From NCBI RefSeq assembly GCF_900110925.1, contig NZ_FOFP01000002.1:124001-188000 (forward strand): DNA of 64,000 nt. The letters are read 5' to 3'. The notes under the pieces were generated by a model that worked only from the letters and a program-made list of their open reading frames with translations, searched no databases and was not told the DNA's origin. A program made the translations under genes and the position numbers. The first letter of the stretch is position 1, and each line of letters begins with the position of its first letter. Below are positions 32,996 through 42,183 of this stretch, one piece after another. The DNA is from Pseudomonas cuatrocienegasensis. Lineage in GTDB: Bacteria; Pseudomonadota; Gammaproteobacteria; Pseudomonadales; Pseudomonadaceae.

Positions 32996-33598
32996 ATGCG
33001 CAGAACCAAAGAAGACGCCGAAAAAACCCGCCTGAAAGTCATCGAAGCAGCCCTTGAGCTGTTCAGCAAACATGGCTACTCGCACACCACCCTGGCGATG
33101 ATCGCCAGTGCCGCCGGTTTTAGCCGTGGCCCCATCTACTGGCACTTCAAGAACAAGGACGAACTCTACGAGGCCGTTCTGCACTACTCCCAGGAACCGC
33201 TGGAGCAACTGGTGGCGCAGAGCATGGCGCTGCAGGCCACACCTGTGCAGGCCATCCAGTACCTGTGCCAGCACTGGTTCAGCCTGCTGCTGGAAAATCC
33301 CTGGCACCGCCAATCGTTCGAGATTCTGCTGAACAAGACCGAGCTGACCGCCGAAATGGCCGGCACGGTGCGCCGCGAACGCAAACTCACGCGGCTGATC
33401 GTGCGCAGCCTGAGCAGCCTTATCGATCAGGGCAAAACCCTCGGCGAACTCCCCGAACAGGACAGCGAGCAGAGCGCGATCCTGCTCTATACCGCACTGA
33501 TGGGCGTCACCCACACCTGGCTGCTCGACCCCAAACTGTTCAGCCTGAAAAAAACTGCCGACGCCTTCAGCGCGCGCCTGATCAAACTGCTGGCTTAG
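32996..33598 (+). CDS. TetR-family transcriptional regulator (AcrR/TtgR-like)
   Basis: This is a 200-residue protein. The DNA-binding helix-turn-helix is at about residues 30-58 (TTLAMIASAAGFSRGPIYWH, then FKNKDELYEAVL), preceded by IEAALELFSKHGY. The C-terminal ligand domain looks like the AcrR/TtgR type. It lies 54 bases after the binding-protein gene and probably controls the hydrolase/glnT region through the inverted repeat at 30397. Its last 17 bases overlap, tail to tail, the end of the histidine kinase gene. Confidence 0.9.
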   Translation: MRRTKEDAEKTRLKVIEAALELFSKHGYSHTTLAMIASAAGFSRGPIYWHFKNKDELYEAVLHYSQEPLEQLVAQSMALQATPVQAIQYLCQHWFSLLLENPWHRQSFEILLNKTELTAEMAGTVRRERKLTRLIVRSLSSLIDQGKTLGELPEQDSEQSAILLYTALMGVTHTWLLDPKLFSLKKTADAFSARLIKLLA

Positions 33599-35720
33599 CC
33601 GCCTGGGCCTGCTGGAGCAGATCGCACACCCTGTGTAGCAGCGCGTCGGGCGCATAAGGTTTGGCTAACAAATTGACCTCAGGGGCCAACTGACGGTTAT
33701 GCGAAAGCATGTCGCGGGTGTGCCCCGAGGTAAACAGCACCGGAATTGGCGGCGTCTGCAGACGCGCCCACTGCGCCAGGTTGGCGCTCTTCAGATGGCC
33801 GGGCATGACCACATCGGTAAAGATCAGGTCGACCGCCAGGCCTCTGTCGAGCAGCGCCATGGCCTCATCGGCATTGCCCGCCACCTGTACCTGATAGCCC
33901 GCGTGCTGGAGCAGCTCGACCACGGTCGTGCGCACGCTCACATCGTCTTCCACCACCAGAATCATCGCCTGCTCGCACAGCGGCTCCACACACGCAGACG
34001 GCCCGTCGGGCTGCTCGCTGGCCAGGCTGCGCGGGAAATACAAATCGACCCGGGTTCCCACACCGAGCTGACTATCGATCTCGATATGCCCGCCACTCTG
34101 TTTGACGAAGCCGAACACCATGCTCAGCCCCAGACCCGTGCCGTGGCCATCGGCCTTGGTGGTGAAGAATGGCTCGAAGGCGTGCTCCAGCACCTGTGGC
34201 GACATGCCCTGGCCACGGTCGCACACCGACAGCCGCACGTACTCGCCAGGTGCCAACTCGCGCCCCTTGCAGGCCGGCTCATCCAGGCAAATGTTTTCAC
34301 CGCTCAACAGGATGATGCCCTCGCCCTGCAAGGCATCGCGAGCATTGAGCACCAGGTTGAGCACGGCATTTTCCAGCTGGTTGCGGTCGACCCGAATATT
34401 CCACGGGGCCGGCGGCAACTGCACCTGAACTTCGATGGTTTCGCCCAGAGCGCGCTGCAGCAGCTCGCCCACGCCGTCGTACAGCCGTTGCAGGCTGTAT
34501 ACCCGGGGCGACAATTGTTGGCGCCGGGCGAAGGCCAGCAGCTGCGCCGACAACTTGGCGCCGCGCTCGACGCCGGCGATGGCCGCGTCCACCCGCCGCT
34601 GCACGGCAGGATTATCGGCTTGCTGACGCTTGAGCATGTGCAGATTGCCGCCGATCACCTGCAGCACATTATTGAAGTCATGGGCCACCCCACCTGTCAG
34701 GCCGCCGATGGCTTCGAGTTTCTGCGACTGGCGCAGGCGCTCTTCGGCCAGCGAACGAGCCTGCACTTCGTCCTCCACGCGCTGCTCCAGAGTGCGAGTC
34801 AGTTGCAGCAGGGCGGTTTCGGCCACTTTGCGTTCGTGAATGTCGATCAATACACCGGGAAAGCGCAGAGCCTGGCCATGCCCGTCGTACTCGCAACGAC
34901 CACTGGCCAGGACCCACAGGTAAGCGCCATCTTCACGACGAATGCGGTATTCAGCGCTGTAGGGCTCACCGGTACGGATGGTCAGATCCACCAGGCGAGC
35001 GACCCGCTCGCGGTCGTCCGGGTGAATCGCCTCGGCCTTGCGGGCCATAGGTACACCATTCTGCGCGTCGGCCAGGACAAAGCCGAAGGTGCGAGCGAAG
35101 CGCTCATCACCTGTCAGCAAACCCGATTCGATGTCCCAGACGAAACAACCGAGCAAGGCACCGGCATTGAGTGCGAGTTGCAGGCGCTCATTCGCTACCC
35201 GGTAGGCCGTCTCGGCCAGTTGCTTCTGACGCTCGGCGATCACGTGATCAGTGGTTTCGACAACAATCGCCAGCACTCCGCCTGGCGCACCATCGTCGTC
35301 GGCAAGCGGGCTGTAGAACAGATCAAGCCAGACCGTTTCCGCCTCGCCATGGCGAAACAGCACCAGCTCCTTGCTGCGATAGACCAGCGTCCCGCCAGCT
35401 AAACAGGTATCCACTACTTCACGGTTGAAGTCCGCCACCTCGGGCCAACCCAGCTCAACCGGTTTGCCAAGCAACTGCGGGTGACGTCCGCCGGCAAATA
35501 CCGCGTAAGCATCGTTATAGATCATGTAACCAGCCGGGCCCCAGAGCATCACCATCGGCTGGGGTGAGCCCAACAGCAATTGCACGGCAGCACGCAGGCT
35601 TGCGGACCAGGTGCCCAGCGGCCCTAAATCCGTGGTCGACCAATCGAAAGCGCGAATACGCTCGGACATTTCGCCACGCCAACCCTGGCAGCCGTGACTT
35701 TGGGAAAGAAAAGGCATCAC
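33582..35720 (-). CDS. Hybrid sensor histidine kinase (PAS-PAS-HisKA-HATPase-REC)
   Basis: This is a 712-residue protein. The N-terminus (MPFLSQSHGCQGWRGEMSER) with SERIRAFDWSTTDLGPLGTW is the usual opening of soluble PAS-type kinases; a GEM-internal start at 35669 is possible. Two PAS domains (about 40-165 and 185-305) are followed by HisKA with GGVAHDFNNVLQVIGGNLHM. HATPase_c has ENAVLNLVLNARDAL and GLGLSMVFGFVKQSGG, and the C-terminal receiver has ILVVEDDVSVRTT and DLIFTDVVMPG. No membrane segment is present, so it senses a cytoplasmic signal. No cognate regulator gene is adjacent. Confidence 0.94.
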   Translation of the reverse strand: MMPFLSQSHGCQGWRGEMSERIRAFDWSTTDLGPLGTWSASLRAAVQLLLGSPQPMVMLWGPAGYMIYNDAYAVFAGGRHPQLLGKPVELGWPEVADFNREVVDTCLAGGTLVYRSKELVLFRHGEAETVWLDLFYSPLADDDGAPGGVLAIVVETTDHVIAERQKQLAETAYRVANERLQLALNAGALLGCFVWDIESGLLTGDERFARTFGFVLADAQNGVPMARKAEAIHPDDRERVARLVDLTIRTGEPYSAEYRIRREDGAYLWVLASGRCEYDGHGQALRFPGVLIDIHERKVAETALLQLTRTLEQRVEDEVQARSLAEERLRQSQKLEAIGGLTGGVAHDFNNVLQVIGGNLHMLKRQQADNPAVQRRVDAAIAGVERGAKLSAQLLAFARRQQLSPRVYSLQRLYDGVGELLQRALGETIEVQVQLPPAPWNIRVDRNQLENAVLNLVLNARDALQGEGIILLSGENICLDEPACKGRELAPGEYVRLSVCDRGQGMSPQVLEHAFEPFFTTKADGHGTGLGLSMVFGFVKQSGGHIEIDSQLGVGTRVDLYFPRSLASEQPDGPSACVEPLCEQAMILVVEDDVSVRTTVVELLQHAGYQVQVAGNADEAMALLDRGLAVDLIFTDVVMPGHLKSANLAQWARLQTPPIPVLFTSGHTRDMLSHNRQLAPEVNLLAKPYAPDALLHRVCDLLQQAQAAKPAV

Positions 35721-35889
35721 TGAATACTCTGCAAGAACGGAGCTGTCATCGCCGGCTCAATCTGCCTTTGAAGGGTAGTAGCGCAAATGGTTGCAGTGAT
35801 CATTCTGGCATGACGGCAAAATGCGACCCAGCACAGAAAATACCGGCGATGCGTAGAGGCTGCACAAATATCGCCAGCTCTCAGGGTGC

Positions 35890-36057
35890 CTAGGAGCCTG
35901 TCGGACTTGACCGTTCGTAGCGAGGGAAAGACCGGTTTGCGACAGTTTTGCTGCTTTACCGAGGCGAATAGCGAGCTATTTAACGAGGGAAGGCAGCAAA
36001 AATGGCCAAATCCGGCTTTTCCGCAGTAGAACAGTGTTAAGTCCGACAGGCTCCTAG
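35890..36057. mobile_element. 168-bp MITE-like element with 19-bp perfect terminal inverted repeats
   Basis: The ends are CTAGGAGCCTGTCGGACTT and its exact complement AAGTCCGACAGGCTCCTAG. Internally TTTTGCTGCC and GGCAGCAAAA form a second inverted pair, so the whole element can fold into a long hairpin. It has no coding capacity. Non-autonomous elements of this type are scattered in Pseudomonas genomes. No convincing target duplication is visible. Confidence 0.8.
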
Positions 36058-36178
36058 AGCACAGCGCCCTCCTGCGTCCTGCTCCTGGAAAGCCCGCAAA
36101 GGCCCACTACAGCAGGCCCGGAGCGCTTTACCGCTTCGCTAAGCATCTGACTAATCAACACTTTTTCAAAAACAAAGG

Positions 36179-36206
36179 TTGACACAAGCCCGCCAATGCA
36201 TAGAAT
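36179..36206 (+). promoter_or_regulatory. Sigma-70 promoter of first initiator tRNA
   Basis: TTGACA, 16 bases, TAGAAT. Counting from the -10 hexamer, the expected start of transcription falls at 36212-36214, that is at the first base of the mature tRNA. The same arrangement is present at the second copy. Confidence 0.8.
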
Positions 36207-36212
36207 GGGCGC

Positions 36213-36289
<77 letters not shown>

Positions 36290-36302
36290 GATTCAAACAA
36301 TC

Positions 36303-36330
36303 AAGGCTACTCGAAAGAGTGGCCTTTTTT
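36303..36330 (+). terminator. Terminator of initiator tRNA copy 1
   Basis: AAGGCTACTC-GAAA-GAGTGGCCTT is a ten-pair stem (one T-G) with a GNRA tetraloop followed by T6, 13 bases after the tRNA. Confidence 0.92.
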
Positions 36331-36382
36331 GTGCGCGCTTGTTTTTCGCTATTTAAGTATTTGATTAAAAAGCAGAAATTCA

Positions 36383-36410
36383 TTGACAACATAACCGAGA
36401 TGCATAGAAT
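36383..36410 (+). promoter_or_regulatory. Sigma-70 promoter of second initiator tRNA
   Basis: TTGACA, 16 bases, TAGAAT, identical in both hexamers and spacing to the first copy although most of the spacer differs. The -10 element again ends six bases before the tRNA, putting the start of transcription at about the first tRNA base (36417). Confidence 0.8.
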
Positions 36411-36416
36411 GGGCGT

Positions 36417-36493
<77 letters not shown>

Positions 36494-36506
36494 GATTCAA
36501 ACAATC

Positions 36507-36534
36507 AAGGCTACTCGAAAGAGTGGCCTTTTTT
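36507..36534 (+). terminator. Terminator of initiator tRNA copy 2
   Basis: The same GAAA-loop hairpin and T run as after copy 1. Each tRNA is therefore its own transcription unit. Confidence 0.92.
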
Positions 36535-36626
36535 GTGCCTGGGATTTGTCGATCATCCAGACAGCCCCCACTTCCCGAGAACCCAGCGCCCCACTATGCT
36601 GAGCCGCACTGCCCACGAGGTATCCG

Positions 36627-39266
36627 ATGCGCGCCCGCTCTGCTGAAACCCCGCCCCCTGCTGCGCCCCTCACACCACTGCCCACTTCCACACGCTGGCG
36701 AGACATCCTCAGCCGCTACCGACAGCCACTCGGTGTGGCGGTCGCTTTACTGCTGTTCGCCATCGCCCTGCTGGCCTGTCGGCATCTACTCGATGAACTG
36801 GACCCAGCGGCATTAGGTGACGCACTGATATCCATTGCACCCAGCAACCTGCTGGCAGCTATCGGCATGACTGCCGTGGGCTTCGCCGCCTTGCTGACTT
36901 ATGAATGGTCTGCCAGTCGCTACGCCGCTGTTCAGCTCCCCAGGCCAACCCTGGCGCTGGGCGGTTTCTGCGCATTCGCCATCGGCAATGCGGTCGGCCT
37001 GTCGATGCTCTCTGGCGGCTCGGTGCGCTATCGCCTCTACAGCCGCCATGGCCTGGGCGCTGGCGATATTACCCGGATGACCCTGTTCGCCAGCCTGTCA
37101 CTGGGTTGCAGCCTGCCGCTGCTGGCCGCCATCGCGGCTTTGGTCGACTTGCCCGATGCGGCCGCCGCCCTGCGCCTGCCCGAGCCACTGCTGGCTGGCG
37201 TGGCGGTGGCCATTCTGCTGGCGGCTAGCGGTATGCTCGCCTGGCTTTATCATGGCCGCCTGGCTGAACAGCCGTTTCCCCATAGCCTGCTGACGCGCCT
37301 GCGCGGGCGCCTGCTGCGCCTGCCCAGTACCCGTCTGAGCGCCTTGCAATTGCTGATCAGCGCCATCGATGTCAGCGCCGCCGCCGCCGTGCTCTACCTG
37401 CTGCTGCCAGAAGCCCCGCCGTTCGGCGCCTTCCTGGTGGTCTATCTGCTCGCCCTGGCCGCCGGCGTGCTCAGCCATGTCCCCGGCGGTGTTGGGGTGT
37501 TCGAAGCGGTGCTGCTGGCCGCGTTCGCCGGGCAACTGGGCACCGCGCCCCTGGCGGCGGCATTGCTGCTGTACCGCCTGATTTATATCGTTGCCCCCTT
37601 GCTGCTGGCGTGCCTGCTGCTGCTCGCCGTCGAACTGCGCCGCGTGCTCGCTACTCACCAGGCGGTGCGTGCCGCCTCGGGGCTGGCGGCGCCGGTGCTG
37701 GCGCTGCTGGTGTTTATCTCCGGCATGGTGCTGCTGTTTTCCGGCACCACCCCGAGCGCCGACAGCCGCCTGGCAGATCTGGGTTTTCTGATTCCCCATC
37801 GTCTGATTGATGCCTCGCACTTCGGCGCCAGCCTGGTCGGCATGCTCTGCCTGCTGCTGGCCCAGGGCCTGCGTCGACGCCTGTCAGCAGCCTGGGCATT
37901 GACCCTGGCCTTGTTGCTGGCCGGCAGCCTGCTCTCCCTGCTCAAGGGCTTCGACTGGGAAGAGGCCAGCCTGCTGGCAATCACCGCAGCACTGCTGGCG
38001 CTGTTCCGGCCGTACTTCTATCGCCCCAGCCGCCTGACCGAGCTGCCCTTCTCACCCTGGCACCTGGCCGCCAGTGCCAGCGTCCTCGCAGCGTCGGTGT
38101 GGCTACTGCTATTCGCCTATCAGGATGTGCCCTACGGCCACGAACTCTGGTGGCAGTTCGCCCTGGACGCCGACGCTCCCCGCGGCCTGCGCGCCGCACT
38201 GGGCAGTGCCCTGTTGCTGATTATTGTGGTGCTGTCCTGGCTGCTGCGCGCCGCGCCGCCGGCCATCACCCTGCCCGACACCGCCGCCCTGGACCAGGCC
38301 GCGCAGATCCTCCGGGCCTCGAGTCAGCCCGATGGCGGCCTGGCCCTGACCGGTGACAAAGCGCTGCTGTTCCACAGTACGGGCGAGGCCTTCCTGATGT
38401 ACGCCCGCCACGGCCGCAGCATGATCGCGCTGTTCGACCCCATCGGCCCCGCACTGCAGCGCGCCGAACTGATCTGGCAGTTTCGCGACCTCTGCGACCG
38501 CCACCACACCCGTCCGGTGTTCTACCAGGTACGCGCGGAGAGCCTGCCGTACTACATGGACATCGGCCTGACTGCCCTCAAGCTCGGCGAAGAAGCGCGG
38601 GTCGACCTGCAACGCTTTGACCTGGACAGCCCTGGCAAGGCCATGAAAGACCTGCGCTACACCTGGAACCGCGGCCAGCGCGACGGTCTGCAGCTGGATG
38701 TGCACGCCCCCGGCGAAGCCCCGCTGGAAGAGCTGCGCGGCATTTCCGATGCGTGGCTGGAAGGCAAGAATGTGCGCGAAAAAGGCTTCTCCCTCGGGCG
38801 CTTCGACAGCGCTTACCTGGCCCGCTTCTCGATTGCGGTGATTCGCTTCCAGGGGCGCGCGGTGGCCTTCGCCAACCTGCTGGAGACCGACAGCCTGGAG
38901 CTGGCCAGCCTGGACCTGATGCGCGTGCTACCGGATGCACCCAAGCTGACCATGGAGTTCCTTATGCTCGGCCTGCTGCAGCATTACAAAGCCCGCGGGG
39001 TGGCGCGCTTCAGCCTGGGCATGGTGCCGCTCTCCGGCTTGCAACCACGGCGCGGCGCCCCCATGACCCAACGCCTGGGCGCGATGCTGTTCCAGCGCGG
39101 CGAAAGCTTCTACAACTTCCAGGGCCTGCGCCGCTTCAAGGACAAGTTCCAGCCGGACTGGGAGCCACGCTATATGGCCGTACCGGCGGGCCTTGATCCA
39201 TTGGTGGCGCTGGCCGACACCGCCGCACTGATTGCCGGTGGTTATACCGGCCTGGTCAAACGCTGA
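36627..39266 (+). CDS. mprF: Bifunctional phosphatidylglycerol aminoacyltransferase/flippase MprF
   Basis: This is an 879-residue protein. The N-terminal 540 residues carry about fourteen membrane segments (flippase part, e.g. VLSHVPGGVGVFEAVLLAAF). The C-terminal cytosolic GNAT-fold domain (about 555-879) includes FLMYARHGRSMIALFDPIGP and NFQGLRRFKDKFQPDWEPRY, the latter being the conserved end of MprF synthases. The enzyme transfers alanine or lysine from aminoacyl-tRNA to phosphatidylglycerol, reducing negative surface charge and sensitivity to cationic peptides. In P. aeruginosa the homologue makes alanyl-PG (recalled). Directly followed after 8 bases by an AcvB/VirJ-type hydrolase. Confidence 0.95.
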   Translation: MRARSAETPPPAAPLTPLPTSTRWRDILSRYRQPLGVAVALLLFAIALLACRHLLDELDPAALGDALISIAPSNLLAAIGMTAVGFAALLTYEWSASRYAAVQLPRPTLALGGFCAFAIGNAVGLSMLSGGSVRYRLYSRHGLGAGDITRMTLFASLSLGCSLPLLAAIAALVDLPDAAAALRLPEPLLAGVAVAILLAASGMLAWLYHGRLAEQPFPHSLLTRLRGRLLRLPSTRLSALQLLISAIDVSAAAAVLYLLLPEAPPFGAFLVVYLLALAAGVLSHVPGGVGVFEAVLLAAFAGQLGTAPLAAALLLYRLIYIVAPLLLACLLLLAVELRRVLATHQAVRAASGLAAPVLALLVFISGMVLLFSGTTPSADSRLADLGFLIPHRLIDASHFGASLVGMLCLLLAQGLRRRLSAAWALTLALLLAGSLLSLLKGFDWEEASLLAITAALLALFRPYFYRPSRLTELPFSPWHLAASASVLAASVWLLLFAYQDVPYGHELWWQFALDADAPRGLRAALGSALLLIIVVLSWLLRAAPPAITLPDTAALDQAAQILRASSQPDGGLALTGDKALLFHSTGEAFLMYARHGRSMIALFDPIGPALQRAELIWQFRDLCDRHHTRPVFYQVRAESLPYYMDIGLTALKLGEEARVDLQRFDLDSPGKAMKDLRYTWNRGQRDGLQLDVHAPGEAPLEELRGISDAWLEGKNVREKGFSLGRFDSAYLARFSIAVIRFQGRAVAFANLLETDSLELASLDLMRVLPDAPKLTMEFLMLGLLQHYKARGVARFSLGMVPLSGLQPRRGAPMTQRLGAMLFQRGESFYNFQGLRRFKDKFQPDWEPRYMAVPAGLDPLVALADTAALIAGGYTGLVKR

Positions 39267-39274
39267 GGTTTTCC

Positions 39275-40522
39275 ATGCAGACACGTACACCGCGCGCCGT
39301 TCTGTTGCTGCTGATCGCCCTCCTGCTCGGCGGCGCCCTGGCGGCCTGGCTACTGACCCGCAGCCCGGCACAGGCCGAACTGCGCAGCCTGCAGCTTGCC
39401 GATGGTAGCCAGTTGACTGTCGCCGAACCGGCCGGCACGCCCCGCCAGCGTGTACTGCTGGCCCTTACCGCCGAGCAAGCCATGACACCTACCGCGTTGA
39501 TGGCGCTGGCCGAATCAAGCGGCGCGCGCCTGGCGCAACTGCAGTTGCCAGCCAACGACTGCGCCCTGCAAGCCCAGCGCCTGCAGCAAGCCAGCACAGC
39601 CTTGGATGGCCCGGTCGATCTAATCGCCGGTATCGGCCCTGGCGCCGCATTGGCCTGGCGCTGGCTGGCCGAGCAAAGCAGCGATCAGGCCCAGGCGCTG
39701 TCCATCGGTTTCAGCCTGCAACAGCCGGACTGCGCCACGCCACTGCCCGAGCAGGCCGCGCATGGCCGCTGGCATGTGGCCTGGAACAACAACCCGGACG
39801 ACGCCAGCGCCCGTTTCGCCCGCGAGCAGGCGAACGCCGATACGCAGATCAGCGATTACAGCACCAGCCTCGAACAACTGCTGCAAAGCCAACTGCAGCG
39901 TCTGCTGAACGGCCAGGCCGCCGACTTACCCGTGGTCGAAGTCGTCGCAAAACCCGCATCGGCCGACGTCGCCCTGTTCTATTCCGGCGACGGCGGCTGG
40001 CGCGACCTGGACCGCGACCTGGCGGCCGAACTGGCCAAACGCGGCCAATCAGTGGTCGGCATCGACTCGTTGCGCTACTTCTGGCAGCACAAGAGCCCCG
40101 AACAGGGCGCCCAGGACCTCAGCCGTCTGATGCACGACTATCAAGCCAAATGGGGCGCCACGCGCTTTACCCTGATTGGCTTCTCCTTTGGCGCCGACGC
40201 CCTGCCCGCCTTCTACAACCGCCTGCCCGCTGAAGACCAGCAACGCGTCGAACACATCATCCTGATCGCCGCGGCACGCAGCGGCAGTTTCGAGATAGAG
40301 GTACAAGGTTGGCTGGGCAAGGCAGGCAGCGAAGCCGCCACCGGCCCCGAACTGCGCAAACTGCCGGCGGACAAACTGCTGTGCATCTATGGCAGCGAAG
40401 AGGCCCCGCAAAGCGGCTGTACCCTGCCCAACCTGCCCGGCGAACAGCTGCAGATCAGCGGCGGCCACCACCTCGACGGCAACTACGCCGCCCTGGCCGA
40501 GCATCTGCTAAGCCTGCCTTAA
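39275..40522 (+). CDS. AcvB/VirJ-family periplasmic hydrolase (aminoacyl-PG hydrolase-like)
   Basis: This 415-residue protein has an N-terminal signal/anchor (TPRAVLLLLIALLLGGALAA). The C-terminal VirJ domain is an alpha/beta hydrolase: FYSGDGGWRDLDRDLAAELA, the nucleophile elbow FTLIGFSFGADALP, and a final GGHHLDGNY histidine. AcvB and the P. aeruginosa counterpart hydrolyse aminoacylated PG made by MprF. The gene is eight bases downstream of mprF, so synthesis and reversal of the lipid modification are co-expressed. Assignment of the exact lipid is inferred. Confidence 0.9.
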   Translation: MQTRTPRAVLLLLIALLLGGALAAWLLTRSPAQAELRSLQLADGSQLTVAEPAGTPRQRVLLALTAEQAMTPTALMALAESSGARLAQLQLPANDCALQAQRLQQASTALDGPVDLIAGIGPGAALAWRWLAEQSSDQAQALSIGFSLQQPDCATPLPEQAAHGRWHVAWNNNPDDASARFAREQANADTQISDYSTSLEQLLQSQLQRLLNGQAADLPVVEVVAKPASADVALFYSGDGGWRDLDRDLAAELAKRGQSVVGIDSLRYFWQHKSPEQGAQDLSRLMHDYQAKWGATRFTLIGFSFGADALPAFYNRLPAEDQQRVEHIILIAAARSGSFEIEVQGWLGKAGSEAATGPELRKLPADKLLCIYGSEEAPQSGCTLPNLPGEQLQISGGHHLDGNYAALAEHLLSLP

Positions 40523-40667
40523 ACCAGACGACCGGGCGCTGCACAGGCGATTGCAGCGCTGGGTAACGGTAAAGCTGGAAAAGGCGCAGGTACGCCGCTA
40601 GAATTGCGCACTTTTTGATCAGAGGCGTCCCAGCGCCCGCTCCGTCTTAGCCCTGAGGTTCGCCCGC

Positions 40668-41993
40668 ATGACCACCGCCACCACGCCGAAAGTCGGCTTT
40701 GTCTCCCTTGGCTGCCCAAAGGCCTTGGTCGATTCCGAACGCATCCTGACCCAGCTGCGCATGGAGGGCTACGACGTGGTCTCCAGCTACCAGGACGCTG
40801 ACGTGGTGGTGGTCAATACCTGTGGCTTTATCGACAGCGCCAAGGCCGAGTCGCTGGAGGTGATCGGTGAAGCGATCAAAGAAAACGGCAAGGTCATCGT
40901 CACCGGCTGCATGGGCGTAGAGGAAGGCACTATCCGTGATGTGCACCCCAGCGTGCTGTCGGTCACCGGCCCGCAGCAGTATGAGCAGGTGGTCAATGCC
41001 GTGCACGACGTGGTGCCGCCACGCCAGGACCATAACCCGCTGATCGACCTGGTACCGCCCCAGGGCATCAAGCTGACCCCGCGCCACTACGCCTACCTGA
41101 AGATTTCCGAAGGCTGCAACCACAGCTGCAGCTTCTGCATCATCCCCTCGATGCGCGGCAAGCTGGTCAGCCGTCCCGTGGGTGAAGTGCTGAATGAGGC
41201 CGAGCGCCTGGTCAAATCGGGCGTCAAAGAGCTGCTGGTGATCAGTCAGGACACCAGCGCCTACGGCGTGGACATGAAATACAAGACCGACTTCTGGAAC
41301 GGCCAGCCGGTGAAAACCCGTATGACCGAACTCTGCCAGGCGCTCTCGACCCTGGGCGTGTGGGTGCGCCTGCACTACGTTTACCCCTACCCGCACGTCG
41401 ATGAGCTGATCCCGCTGATGGCCGCCGGCAAGATCCTGCCGTACCTCGACATCCCCTTCCAGCATGCCAGCCCGAAAGTGCTCAAGGCGATGAAGCGCCC
41501 GGCGTTCGAGGACAAGACCCTGGCGCGGATCAAGAGCTGGCGCGAGATCTGCCCCGAGCTGACCATCCGCTCGACCTTTATCGTCGGTTTCCCCGGCGAG
41601 ACCGAAGAAGACTTCCAGTACCTGCTCAACTGGCTGACCGAAGCCCAGCTCGACCGCGTCGGCTGCTTCCAGTACAGCCCGGTCGAAGGCGCACCAGCCA
41701 ATGACCTGGATCTGGATGTGGTGCCGGACGAGGTCAAACAGGACCGTTGGGACCGCTTTATGGCCCACCAGCAGGCCATCAGCACGGCCCGCCTGCAGCT
41801 CAAGGTCGGCAAGGAGATGGAGGTACTGATCGATGAAGTCGACGATCAGGGCGCCGTGGCCCGCTGCTACGCCGATGCCCCGGAAATCGACGGCAGCGTG
41901 TTTATCGCCAGCACCGCCGTCAGCCCCGGCGACAAGGTGCGCGTGCGCATTGTCGACGCTGACGAATACGACATGTGGGCTGAACTGGTGTAA
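40668..41993 (+). CDS. rimO: Ribosomal protein S12 methylthiotransferase RimO
   Basis: This is a 441-residue radical-SAM methylthiotransferase. N-terminal MTTase cysteines are in [24 protein letters not shown] and TGCMGVEEG. The radical SAM triad is [17 protein letters not shown] (CxxxCxxC), and a C-terminal TRAM domain (about 375-441) ends in [10 protein letters not shown]. The [11 protein letters not shown] start and TRAM spacing separate RimO from MiaB. It adds a methylthio group to an S12 aspartate. It is a single gene with its own terminator. Confidence 0.97.
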   Translation: MTTATTPKVGFVSLGCPKALVDSERILTQLRMEGYDVVSSYQDADVVVVNTCGFIDSAKAESLEVIGEAIKENGKVIVTGCMGVEEGTIRDVHPSVLSVTGPQQYEQVVNAVHDVVPPRQDHNPLIDLVPPQGIKLTPRHYAYLKISEGCNHSCSFCIIPSMRGKLVSRPVGEVLNEAERLVKSGVKELLVISQDTSAYGVDMKYKTDFWNGQPVKTRMTELCQALSTLGVWVRLHYVYPYPHVDELIPLMAAGKILPYLDIPFQHASPKVLKAMKRPAFEDKTLARIKSWREICPELTIRSTFIVGFPGETEEDFQYLLNWLTEAQLDRVGCFQYSPVEGAPANDLDLDVVPDEVKQDRWDRFMAHQQAISTARLQLKVGKEMEVLIDEVDDQGAVARCYADAPEIDGSVFIASTAVSPGDKVRVRIVDADEYDMWAELV

Positions 41994-42018
41994 ACACCGC
42001 GCCTGGTCCGCCAACTGA

Positions 42019-42055
42019 ATGCAAAAACGCCCCGCACTGCGGGGCGTTTTGCATT
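42019..42055 (+). terminator. Rho-independent terminator after rimO
   Basis: ATGCAAAAACGCCCCGCA pairs with TGCGGGGCGTTTTGCAT around a short loop. It is a long GC-rich stem with flanking A and T tracts, 25 bases after the rimO stop, and works in both directions. Confidence 0.9.
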
Positions 42056-42183
42056 AACCATCTGCGGCCTGGTCACGCTCGGGAGCGGCTAGAACCTGTG
42101 CACCAGGAACCAGCCGCCGGCGTTGGTGCGCACGGCGCACCCTACGTGATGCGTCAGCACACGCCAGCCTAGGCCAGCGCGGG

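Larger units (their letters stand above)
35721..36212. other. Intergenic region holding a MITE-like element and tRNA promoter
   Basis: No protein gene is supported. The region holds a 168-bp inverted-repeat element (35890-36057) and the sigma-70 promoter of the first initiator tRNA (36179-36206). I see nothing else distinct in 35721-35889 or 36058-36178. Confidence 0.7.
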
